A stretch of DNA of 64,000 nucleotides from Candidatus Binatia bacterium (GTDB lineage Bacteria; Desulfobacterota; Binatia; UBA12015). The DNA is taken from contig JAQWJE010000049.1 of the NCBI GenBank assembly GCA_029248525.1, positions 310,001 to 374,000 on the forward strand, read 5' to 3'. A program made the translations under genes and the position numbers. The notes beneath the pieces were generated by a model. It searched no databases. It worked only from the letters and a program-made list of their open reading frames with translations, and was not told where the DNA came from. Positions 54,020-64,000 of this stretch are shown in pieces (position 1 is the stretch's first letter; every line of letters begins with the position of its first letter).

Positions 54020-54101
54020 CAGAGAAAGGCGCACCGGCGGTACTCCCGTTAAACGGGGTGCGGCCGGGGCGCTCTGTCAGGGCTTCTCGGCGGAATCCGA
54101 G
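54016..54101 (+). promoter_or_regulatory. Structured region between the glycan cluster and purB
   Basis: A nested structure: outer stem CTGACAGAG (54016-54024)/CTCTGTCAG (54072-54080), perfect 9 bp, beginning inside the sulfatase stop; middle stem CGCACC (54030-54035)/GGTGCG (54057-54062), 6 bp; inner CCG/CGG. A second hairpin follows, CTCGG (54086-54090)/CCGAG (54097-54101). No U-tract. It fills most of the 134-base purB leader. Terminator-like, riboswitch-like or RNA-processing role is inference. Confidence 0.5.
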
Positions 54102-54144
54102 GTTTCTGGAGCGAGCAATTGAAGGTTGGCGGCAGGCCTCGTAA

Positions 54145-56704
<2,560 letters not shown>

Positions 56705-56723
<19 letters not shown>

Positions 56724-58747
56724 GACCAGTTTACTGTACCGAGAAAGGTGCGGCCGGGTAGGGGAAAACCGGAAACATCTTCGGTTTGGTTGTCGCTCAA
56801 ATTACGCACCTCGAAGGTCGCTGTGAGCGGAGTCCATGGCAGAGTCCATGCGATCCCCAAGGAGTGGAGGAGGCGAGAAGCGACAAGGTCCTCGGGGCGA
56901 TTGGCTCGCTTCAAATAGTTGCTGCCGATGAAGTTGAGCTCATAGAAAGGTTCCCAGTCTCGCCACCGGTAGCTGCTCCGAAAATATAGATCATCCCGGG
57001 GACGCCCCGGTAATTGATTGCCATCGATCCCCGTCGCGCCGCTGCGGTCGCGTGCATCCTGATAGGTGTAGTTCAGAGTGAGGCGGAGCTTCTCGAACAG
57101 GGTCGCTCGCATGGCAATTTCCGCGCCCAGTGTTTTGGCGCGTCCGACATTCTGCGGTACGGATCGATCCTGCGCCGTTCGGACCAAAACAATCAGGTCG
57201 TCGATATCGCTGAAGAATACCGCAGACTCGAAAGCAAGTTGGTCGAGAAAAGCCAGATCATAGAGGGACCATGCGAGACCGAAGTCTGTCTGCAACCCCT
57301 CTTCAGGTCGTAGCGACGGGTTGCCCGTGATGGAGCCGCGCTGACCGAAAAGCTCGATAAAGCTGGGGACTCGCCCGTAGTGACCGATATTGGCGCGGGC
57401 ATCGAGACCGGGCAGAATTTGGAAGGCAACCCCGAGTTGGGGGGTGAAGAGGTTGAAAGTATCCGCGTCCGAGGGCTGGCTATAAGGGCCGAAGCCGGGC
57501 ACGCTTCCGGCAAAGAAATTGCGGATAAATTCGTATCGCAATTGTACATCGAGAAGCAGGCGGTCCGAAAAGAATCCGAGAGTATCTCCAATCGCCAGGT
57601 TCATATGCAGGCGGCTTTGCCGATCATCACTGGCGTCGGGCTGAAGCTTGTTGTCGGGAGAAAAAGTTTCTCCGCTCAAGTCCACGCGGGCACCCAAATC
57701 ATGGATATCCACGCGTCGTGTCGCGAAGAACTGGAGCCCCGAGGAAAGCGTTTGATTGTCCGTCTCAAGACGACTGCCGGCAACCTCGCCGAATGGATCC
57801 GAGAGCCCTTCTTTTTCGTAGACGAAATATCCGGTGGTGCGTAGATCGAATCCGCTTCCTGCGAGATCGGGTGCATCCAGACGGAGATAGTTCAGGCTTC
57901 GGAGGTCTTTGAGACGAACGGAGTCCGATTGGTGCGAGCCAATACCCGGCACGCCCTGCTCGTTGAAAAAGAACTCGCTGAGAAGGCTCAACTGGCCGAT
58001 GGAGAGGCCATCGTAGGTCGCTTTGAGAAGAAGATCGCCAGAGTTGAAATCATTGTTTTTTCGGCGCGTCGTCTCGTCATCAAATGGGTTCAGGGGCGTC
58101 CCGTTATTATCGGGGAAAGGGAAATCACCCTCGGATCCAAGATAGGATCCGGTGATGAGTGCTCCCCAATCGCCGAAGCTCCCTGAGGCTGTCGCATTCG
58201 CTTTTCGGGTGCCGAAAGAACCTCCTCCGACCAGAGTCGAGAACGTCGATTTCTTGCCCGGTTCCCGGGTGAGCAAGTTTACGGTTCCACCAAGGGAGGC
58301 TGCACTGAAGGCCAGTGGTGTCGTACCGCGAAATACCTCGATCGCTTCGAGTGGGTCCAGCGGTAGATCGGCGAGGTTTACGGTTTCGCTACGGGCCCGG
58401 GTGAGGGGGATGCCATCCATGTAGATTCGCACCTGGCTTGGGGAGGATCCGCGAATGGAAACGGTCGAGAAGTCCCCCAGGCCGCCGTAGCGACGAACCT
58501 GAACGCCGACGGCATCTTCAAGGACGTCGGCGAGCGTTTTCATTTCCTCGACTTCAGTGGTGATTTCGATGATCGAGGCAAAGGCCGTGAGGTCAGGCAA
58601 TCGGATCATGCGAGGTCCCGTGACCTCGATCGTTTCTATGTTTTCCTCGATCGATTCGCGTCGGCTGGCGCTATCCTGCGGGTCCACAGCGCCTGCGAGG
58701 GCGGGGAGGGCCAACAAAAGGATAGTGGATGCAAGGAAACCTCTCAC
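56705..58747 (-). CDS. TonB-dependent outer-membrane receptor
   Basis: 680 residues from GTG 58745-58747. A signal peptide (FLASTILLLALPALAGAVD) precedes the plug domain: LADVLEDAVGVQVRRYGG, STVSIRGSSPSQVRIYMDG and AAGTT-like GGTVNLLTREPG. The remaining ~480 residues are a beta-barrel with alternating aromatic strands (LDARANIGHYGRVPSFIELF, the conserved central strand). It takes up a siderophore, cobalamin or other ligand with energy from TonB. No cobalamin riboswitch or Fur box is recognisable in the 81-base leader. The lipoprotein gene overlaps its end. Confidence 0.93.
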
Positions 58748-58788
58748 GGACTGCCCGATCTACCAAGGGACTCCCGCAGTCGCAAAAT

Positions 58789-58815
58789 CGAGAATGATCT
58801 TGCGGTGATTTCTCG
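58789..58815. promoter_or_regulatory. Inverted repeat upstream of uvrA
   Basis: CGAGAA (58789-58794), 15-base spacer, TTCTCG (58810-58815), just before uvrA and on the divergent side of the TonB receptor. It does not match E. coli-type or Gram-positive LexA boxes. A second inverted repeat, GACTGC (58749-58754)/GCAGTC (58776-58781), lies next to it. Operator function is inference. Confidence 0.35.
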
Positions 58816-58828
58816 CTAAACCACATCC

Positions 58829-61711
58829 ATGGCTGACGAGATTGTGATCCGAGGGGCGCGCGAGCATAATCTCGCCGGCGTCGATTTGACGATACCGCGC
58901 AACCAACTCGTGGTCGTCACAGGGCTTTCGGGCTCGGGGAAGTCCTCGCTCGCTTTCGATACGATTTACGCGGAGGGGCAGCGCCGTTACGTCGAATCAT
59001 TATCGGCCTATGCTCGGCAGTTTCTCGAGCAGATGCAGAAACCGGATGTCGACTCGATCGACGGCCTTTCGCCGGCGATTTCGATCGAGCAAAAGACAAC
59101 TTCTCGTAACCCGCGTTCGACGGTGGGCACGGTCACCGAGATCTATGATTATTTGCGCCTGCTTTTTGCGAGGGTGGGCGTGCCGCATTGCTATGAATGC
59201 GAGAAACCGATCGCGTCGCAGACCGTCCAGCAAATCGTCGATCGTGTCCTCGACTGGGAGCCCGGAAGTCGGATTCATATTCTCGCGCCATTGGTACGTG
59301 ATCGAAAAGGAGAATATCGAAAAGAACTTGCGGATCTTCAAAAGGCAGGATTTGCGCGAGTGCGTGTTGATGGTGAGATGCGCGAACTGGCCGAAGAAAT
59401 TGTTCTCAAGAAGACGCACAAGCATACAATCGATGTGGTCGTGGACCGGCTTGTCGTCAAGAAGGGAATTGCGCAGCGCCTCGCCGATTCTCTGGAAACC
59501 GCATTGGGCTACGGTGGTGATGTTGTCACAGTCGAGCAGCAGGTTGAGAAAAACGGCCCGGTAGAAGAACACGTTTTTTCGCAGAAGCTCGCTTGTCCCG
59601 ATTGCGGCATCTCCTATCCGGAGATCGAGCCGAGGACGTTCTCGTTCAACAGCCCGCACGGGGCTTGCCCCGATTGTTCGGGGTTGGGTGTGGAGTGGGT
59701 TTTCGACGAGGATCGTGTGGTTCCTGACGAGACGCTTTCGCTGAACAAGGGCGCTATCGCTCCGTGGGCTCGCAAGGCGGAGACCTACAAATCTCTACTG
59801 ACGGCTTTGGCCAAGCATTTGAAGATTTCCCTCGATACGCCGTGGGAAGATCTGCCGGCAGCGGCTCGTGAGAAGATCCTTCGTGGCACGGGCAAGACGC
59901 CGATCGATGTCACCTATGCTCGTCGCCGCACGAGCCGTCCGTTCGAAGGGGTTCTCCGGAATCTGGAGCGGCTTTATCTGCAGACCGAATCCAACTTGCG
60001 CCGTGAAGAGCTGGGCACCTATCGCAGCGAGCGGCCCTGTCAGGGCTGTAGCGGGGCGCGGCTGAAGCGTCATGCTCTGTTTATTCGATTGGGGGAAAAG
60101 TCGATTGCGGATTTGACCTCGCTCTCGATTGACGAAGCGCGAGTTTTTTTCCGGGATATCAAACTCGACAAACAGCAAATGCAGATCGCGCGGCTGATTC
60201 TCAAGGAGATTCAGGAGCGTCTCGGCTTCCTGTGTGATGTGGGCCTGACCTATCTCAGCCTGGATCGTGGTGCGGGGACATTATCGGGTGGTGAAGGGCA
60301 ACGAATCCGACTGGCAACCCAGATTGGTTCTTCTCTCGTCGGCGTTCTCTATGTTCTGGACGAGCCCTCAATCGGCCTTCACCAAAGAGATAACGCGCGC
60401 CTGCTCACAACCCTGCAGCGGCTGCGCGACTTGGGGAATTCGGTTCTCGTAGTCGAGCACGATCGGGACACCATGGAAGCTGCCGACCATCTGATCGATA
60501 TGGGGCCCGGAGCCGGCCGTCTCGGCGGTCTGGTGGTCGCGCAAGGCTCGCCGCCGGAAGTGGCGGCGATTCCTGAAAGTCTCACGGGACAATATCTGCG
60601 AGGCGATCGCGAGGTGCCGGTACCGATCGTTCGCCGTCCCGGGACCGGTCTCTTTCTGAAGATTTGCGGTGCTCGGCAGAATAACCTGCATAATCTCGAT
60701 GTGGAGATTCCTCTCGGGACGTTGACCTGTGTGACCGGTGTATCGGGTTCGGGAAAATCGTCACTGGTGATCGATACACTCTGGGCCTCTCTGTCGCGAC
60801 GCCTCTACAAGAGCAAGGAGACAGTGGGCGAGCATGATTCGGTCGAGGGCTGGCAGTGGTTGGACAAGGTCGTGGATATCGACCAGGCGCCGATCGGTCG
60901 TACCCCGAGGTCCAACCCTGCGACCTATACCGGGCTCTTCGGGCCGATTCGAGACCTCTTTGCCCAGCTTCCAGAGGCTCGGATGCGGGGCTATGAGCCG
61001 GGGCGCTTCTCGTTCAATGTGAAAGGCGGCCGATGCGAGGCCTGCGCTGGCGATGGTCTGATCAAGATCGAGATGCACTTTCTCCCCGACGTCTACGTGA
61101 CCTGCGAAGTTTGTCAGGGACGGCGGTATAATCGCGAGACGTTGGAGGTTCTCTACAAGGGAAAGTCGATCGCCGACGTTCTCGAGATGACCGTGGCGGA
61201 GGCCCTCGATTTTCTGCAGGCTGTGCCGGCGTGCCGCAAGAAGCTCGAAACCCTTCGGGATGTCGGTTTGGATTATATCCATCTGGGCCAGTCGGCGACG
61301 ACGCTCTCGGGCGGAGAGGCGCAACGGATCAAGCTATCCAAGGAGCTCTCGCGCCGTGCGACAGGAAAGACGCTTTATATTCTCGACGAGCCGACCACCG
61401 GGATGCATTTTGAAGATATTCGTCGCTTGCTCGAGGTCTTGCATCGTCTCGTCGGTGACGGAAATACCGTGGTGGTTATCGAGCACAATCTGGATGTCAT
61501 CAAGACAGCCGACCATCTGGTCGATCTCGGCCCGGAAGGCGGCAACGGGGGGGGGCAGATCGTGGCCGTCGGAACACCGGAGGAGGTGGCCGCGTGTGCT
61601 GCTTCGTTCACCGGACAACATCTCGCGCCCCTTTTGCCCGCGGTCGCGAAGAAAAAAGCCCCTCGCAAGGCAAAGAAGAAGCGTGCTCCCAAAAAACCGG
61701 CTTCTGCCTGA
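58829..61711 (+). CDS. uvrA: Excinuclease ABC subunit A
   Basis: 960 residues. ATPase and DNA-damage recognition subunit of nucleotide excision repair. Two ABC modules: Walker A motifs GLSGSGKSS (32-40) and GVSGSGKSS; signatures [16 protein letters not shown] and [15 protein letters not shown]; Walker B segments [13 protein letters not shown] and [13 protein letters not shown]. Two zinc modules: CPDCGIS...CPDCSGLG and CEACAGDG...[10 protein letters not shown]. The C terminus is a lysine-rich tail ([18 protein letters not shown]) not seen in E. coli, possibly a DNA-contact extension. No LexA box was recognised upstream. Confidence 0.97.
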   Translation: MADEIVIRGAREHNLAGVDLTIPRNQLVVVTGLSGSGKSSLAFDTIYAEGQRRYVESLSAYARQFLEQMQKPDVDSIDGLSPAISIEQKTTSRNPRSTVGTVTEIYDYLRLLFARVGVPHCYECEKPIASQTVQQIVDRVLDWEPGSRIHILAPLVRDRKGEYRKELADLQKAGFARVRVDGEMRELAEEIVLKKTHKHTIDVVVDRLVVKKGIAQRLADSLETALGYGGDVVTVEQQVEKNGPVEEHVFSQKLACPDCGISYPEIEPRTFSFNSPHGACPDCSGLGVEWVFDEDRVVPDETLSLNKGAIAPWARKAETYKSLLTALAKHLKISLDTPWEDLPAAAREKILRGTGKTPIDVTYARRRTSRPFEGVLRNLERLYLQTESNLRREELGTYRSERPCQGCSGARLKRHALFIRLGEKSIADLTSLSIDEARVFFRDIKLDKQQMQIARLILKEIQERLGFLCDVGLTYLSLDRGAGTLSGGEGQRIRLATQIGSSLVGVLYVLDEPSIGLHQRDNARLLTTLQRLRDLGNSVLVVEHDRDTMEAADHLIDMGPGAGRLGGLVVAQGSPPEVAAIPESLTGQYLRGDREVPVPIVRRPGTGLFLKICGARQNNLHNLDVEIPLGTLTCVTGVSGSGKSSLVIDTLWASLSRRLYKSKETVGEHDSVEGWQWLDKVVDIDQAPIGRTPRSNPATYTGLFGPIRDLFAQLPEARMRGYEPGRFSFNVKGGRCEACAGDGLIKIEMHFLPDVYVTCEVCQGRRYNRETLEVLYKGKSIADVLEMTVAEALDFLQAVPACRKKLETLRDVGLDYIHLGQSATTLSGGEAQRIKLSKELSRRATGKTLYILDEPTTGMHFEDIRRLLEVLHRLVGDGNTVVVIEHNLDVIKTADHLVDLGPEGGNGGGQIVAVGTPEEVAACAASFTGQHLAPLLPAVAKKKAPRKAKKKRAPKKPASA

Positions 61712-61750
61712 AGGGTTTTATCGACTCGTCGGCAATGGTAGCGTCATCCC

Positions 61751-62155
61751 ATGAGGCGCTCCCTGACACCAGTCTATGCGGTACTGACGACGATTTTGGT
61801 GTCGGCATTTCTGGTCGCCTGCAGCGCCGAGAAGAGTCGCCGAAGCTCGGATCCTTTCGATGATCCTTTTTTCAGTAGCGGGTTTGCGGGCGAGAGCGGG
61901 TTGGACAGCTTTCTTGCGGAGCCGGCGCCGAATGTTGGATGGCTTTCCGAGGGTGGCGAGCAGTCGCCCGAGGAGCGCATGATTCGAATGCATGGGGATC
62001 CGATCTGGGGTTCCGAGGAACAACCAGAATCGGATTTCGTTTCGACCAAGGAACGTCCCTTCATGGAGAAGGCTCAGGAAGCCACCATGGCTACGATGAG
62101 CGTTCTGGTCGGCGTGGGTATGGCTGCCTTGCCGTTTTTGCTCGCCGCGCTCTGA
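61751..62155 (+). CDS. Small lipoprotein with C-terminal transmembrane segment
   Basis: 134 residues. Signal peptide with lipobox LVAC; the mature part has an Asp/Phe-rich linker (DPFDDPFFSSGFAGESG) and acidic/polar stretches, and ends in a hydrophobic helix (TMSVLVGVGMAALPFLLAAL). A lipoprotein with a further C-terminal helix is unusual and could bridge membranes. It lies 39 bases after uvrA and may share its transcript. I do not recognise the family. Confidence 0.7.
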   Translation: MRRSLTPVYAVLTTILVSAFLVACSAEKSRRSSDPFDDPFFSSGFAGESGLDSFLAEPAPNVGWLSEGGEQSPEERMIRMHGDPIWGSEEQPESDFVSTKERPFMEKAQEATMATMSVLVGVGMAALPFLLAAL

Positions 62156-62207
62156 TTGGTCGCCGGATCTCTTTACTGCAACTCCTTGCGCAAAAAGATC
62201 GTCGCGC

Positions 62208-63653
62208 TCAGGACTCGGTGGGGCGGATGATCCCGCCGCGCAGTCTCTCCAGATACGCATCTTTTTGGCGATTCACGACGCCTGCGAGCAGCAGCATTCC
62301 GACGAGGTTCGGGAAGGCCAATGCGAGCAGCATCAAGTCGGAAAAATCGAGGACATTGGCGACGCTGACCACCGGACCGATCGCTGCAAAAAAAACGTAG
62401 ACCACCCGGTAGGGCAAAATACCTGCTTTTCCGAACAGGAACTCGCTCGCCCGTTCCCCATAATAGCTCCAGGCAATCATGGTCGAATAGGCGAAGACAA
62501 AGACGGCGAGGACCAGAAGATATTCGGCAGCCTGGCTCAGGGTTCCGAAAGCTCGCGCTGTCAGGACCGCGCCCTCCGTCCAGTTCATTGCCTGACCAGG
62601 TTCGGCGACACCGGTCAGCAAAATCGTGAGTGCGGTCAGGGTACAGATGAAAATCGTATCGATAAAAGGACCGATCATCGCGACGACGCCCTCTCGCACG
62701 GGCTCATCGGTGCGAGCTGCCGCATGTGCGATCGAGGCTGAGCCCATGCCGGCTTCGTTGGAGAAGGCCGCACGCCGGACCCCTTGAATAAAGACGCCAA
62801 GAAATCCTCCGTAGGCTGCTGCCGGGGTGAAGGCCTGGGTTACGATGTCCCCGAGCAAGCCGGGTACGGCTGACAGGTTCAGCAGGATGATCAAGACACA
62901 GACGCCCGCGTAGGAAAGGCACATGGCAGGAACAAGTCGCGAGGTGACGTCCCCAATTCGGCGGATCCCTCCAATAATGACCGCACCGACAAGAACGGCG
63001 TAGAAGGCCCCTGCGAACCAGGGCGCCATGGGCGAGTTCGACAGGCTGGGGATAACTTCGCCGGCGATCGCGAAGCTCATTTTCCCCTGAAATAAATTCC
63101 CGCCGCCGAAGGAAGCGAGAATACAGAGGACGGCGTAAAGAGCGCCGAGAAAGGTACCGACCCATCCCAGCTTGGGGAAGTTCTCCCGGATGCCGACTCG
63201 CAGGTAGACCATGGGTCCACCCAGAACATGGCCGCGATCGTCGACGTTGCGGTAGATCTGGGCGAGTGTGCTCGAGGAGAATTTCAAGCTCATGCCGAAG
63301 AAAGCAACGACCCACATCCACAGGATGGCGCCAGGGCCACCGGCGGCAATCGCGACAGCAACCCCGGCGATATTGCCCAAGCCAACGGTCGCCGAAAGTG
63401 CGGAGGTCAGCGCACTGAAATGACTGATCTCGCCCGGATCATCCGGGTCATCATAGCGGCCTCGAATACAGTCGATACTATGTTTGAAGAGCCTTACGTG
63501 GATGAATCCGTAGCGCACGGTGAAAAAGACCCCTCCGGCGATCAGAACCAGAAGAATCAGGGGAATGCCCAGAATGAAATCGGCAAACAGGACCGGAGAG
63601 ACGATCTGGTTGAAGATGCCGAATACGCTGTCGAGACGATCTTGGAAGCCCAT
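62208..63653 (-). CDS. Alanine/glycine:cation symporter (AGCS family)
   Basis: 481 residues, eleven or so hydrophobic segments. The family signature SATVGLGNIAGVAVAI with the following GGPGAILWMWVVAFFGM is intact, as are segments such as FSNEAGMGSASIAHAAART and the C-terminal YCYGE-like SYYGERASEFLFG. It imports alanine or glycine with Na+ (or H+). The start is ATG 63651-63653. The convergent neighbour is the small lipoprotein gene, 52 bases away; the divergent side carries an inverted repeat and the aldolase-type gene. Confidence 0.94.
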   Translation of the reverse strand: MGFQDRLDSVFGIFNQIVSPVLFADFILGIPLILLVLIAGGVFFTVRYGFIHVRLFKHSIDCIRGRYDDPDDPGEISHFSALTSALSATVGLGNIAGVAVAIAAGGPGAILWMWVVAFFGMSLKFSSSTLAQIYRNVDDRGHVLGGPMVYLRVGIRENFPKLGWVGTFLGALYAVLCILASFGGGNLFQGKMSFAIAGEVIPSLSNSPMAPWFAGAFYAVLVGAVIIGGIRRIGDVTSRLVPAMCLSYAGVCVLIILLNLSAVPGLLGDIVTQAFTPAAAYGGFLGVFIQGVRRAAFSNEAGMGSASIAHAAARTDEPVREGVVAMIGPFIDTIFICTLTALTILLTGVAEPGQAMNWTEGAVLTARAFGTLSQAAEYLLVLAVFVFAYSTMIAWSYYGERASEFLFGKAGILPYRVVYVFFAAIGPVVSVANVLDFSDLMLLALAFPNLVGMLLLAGVVNRQKDAYLERLRGGIIRPTES

Positions 63654-63685
63654 GGCGAAGGCCTAGCCGGTTTTCGAATCTGCTT

Positions 63686-63705
63686 CCAGAAGAGCGCGAT
63701 TCTGG
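63686..63705. promoter_or_regulatory. Inverted repeat between the symporter and the aldolase-type gene
   Basis: CCAGAA (63686-63691), 8-base spacer, TTCTGG (63700-63705), perfect 6 bp, in the 65-base divergent gap. It fits a dimeric-regulator operator; no family assignment. Confidence 0.35.
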
Positions 63706-63718
63706 TACATATTTAAGA

Positions 63719-64000
63719 ATGCTCGATAATAGCGAAGCGATCGGTGTTCCCGAACAGCCAGTTGAGGCCCCTGCCGAGGAGCGGCAACTGCAGGAAAAGC
63801 AGCGTCTGGCAGCCTCTTTCCGAATCTTTGCCCGGCGTGGTTTCGACGAGGGGGCCGCGGGACATATTACGGTTCGTGACCCGGTGGCCCCGGAAACTTT
63901 CTGGGTGAACCCCTTTGGACTCCACTTCTCGAAAATTCGAGTTTCGGATTTGATTCGTGTCGATCACGCGGGCGAAATTGTCGAAGGGCAGGGTTTCCTC
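63719..64000 (+). CDS. Class II aldolase/adducin-family protein, N-terminal part (cut by window end)
   Basis: 94 codons from ATG 63719 run to the window edge without a stop. The sequence RLAASFRIFARRGFDEGAAG, then HITVRDP, FWVNPFGLHFSKIRVSDLI and VDHAGEIVEG is the typical start of class II aldolase/adducin proteins (fuculose- or ribulose-phosphate aldolase fold), including the first zinc-ligand region. The metal-binding His residues further on lie beyond the window. It probably cleaves or epimerises a sugar phosphate; many such genes encode uncharacterised enzymes. It is divergent to the AGCS symporter. Confidence 0.85.
   Translation, partial: MLDNSEAIGVPEQPVEAPAEERQLQEKQRLAASFRIFARRGFDEGAAGHITVRDPVAPETFWVNPFGLHFSKIRVSDLIRVDHAGEIVEGQGFL

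Noticed and set aside
58748-58828. Possible LexA box or cobalamin riboswitch between the TonB receptor and uvrA
   Set aside because: No CTGT-N8-ACAG, GAAC-N4-GTTC or B12-box sequence; the gap is too short for a cobalamin riboswitch.

Overview
The window is a GC-rich, tightly packed bacterial chromosome segment. I find no rRNA, tRNA, CRISPR array, insertion sequence or phage gene. The cell was Gram-negative: there are apolipoprotein N-acyltransferase, a TonB-dependent receptor, lipobox lipoproteins and System I cytochrome c maturation. It probably respires aerobically and handles much lipid: two acyl-CoA-synthetase-type proteins, an acyl-CoA desaturase, an acyl-CoA carboxyltransferase, an enoyl-CoA hydratase/isomerase, several SDRs and a zinc alcohol dehydrogenase. 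The mix fits the former deltaproteobacterial grade (Myxococcota, Desulfobacterota or Binatota-like lineages). That placement is inference; no marker gene fixes it.

Layout. 1-12143, all plus strand: the 3' end of feoB, a B12-binding radical SAM protein, a small membrane protein, lnt, an exported amidohydrolase, a PA14-containing GH3 glycosidase, a 1-Cys peroxiredoxin and oligopeptidase A. 12144-16667: an ECF41-type sigma factor behind an attenuator-like leader, two SDRs, a hexapeptide acyltransferase and a zinc alcohol dehydrogenase. 16659-20984, minus: ccmE-ccmF-ccmH, a CcmI-like zinc-ribbon protein and a rhomboid protease. 21044-34498: single genes and pairs of both orientations, including uppP, a FATP-type ligase, murF, a LytS/LytTR two-component pair, nhaA, a zinc-ribbon TPR protein, a CDP-alcohol phosphatidyltransferase, a flippase-like membrane protein and a desaturase. 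34565-40713: a ferredoxin/zinc-ribbon fusion, a 972-residue alpha/beta-hydrolase/ANL fusion with damaged adenylation motifs, an NTP transferase and a carboxyltransferase. 40829-55521, all plus: purL, a surface-glycan cluster (two GT4 enzymes, ATP-grasp ligase, HAD phosphatase, epimerase, DegT aminotransferase, sulfatase-fold membrane enzyme) and purB. 55518-64000: a beta-propeller-type lipoprotein with a TonB receptor, uvrA, a small lipoprotein, an alanine/sodium symporter and the start of a class II aldolase-type gene that runs off the window.

How it works together. The best functional units are the ccmEFH(I) set, the LytS/LytTR pair, the receptor/lipoprotein pair and the glycan cluster. In the last, the epimerase and DegT enzyme could make an amino sugar, the ATP-grasp protein could add an amide-linked group, the two GT4 enzymes could build the chain, and the membrane sulfatase-fold enzyme could decorate it. 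Convergent genes are packed to the base, with two pairs sharing a CTAG for both stops. Several genes are followed by hairpins that lack a U-tract.

The observations most worth following are the four-segment leader of the ECF41 gene, the Cys-type CcmE with an unusual CcmH, the hydrolase/ANL fusion with altered catalytic motifs, the ferredoxin-zinc-ribbon fusion and the folded region before purB.
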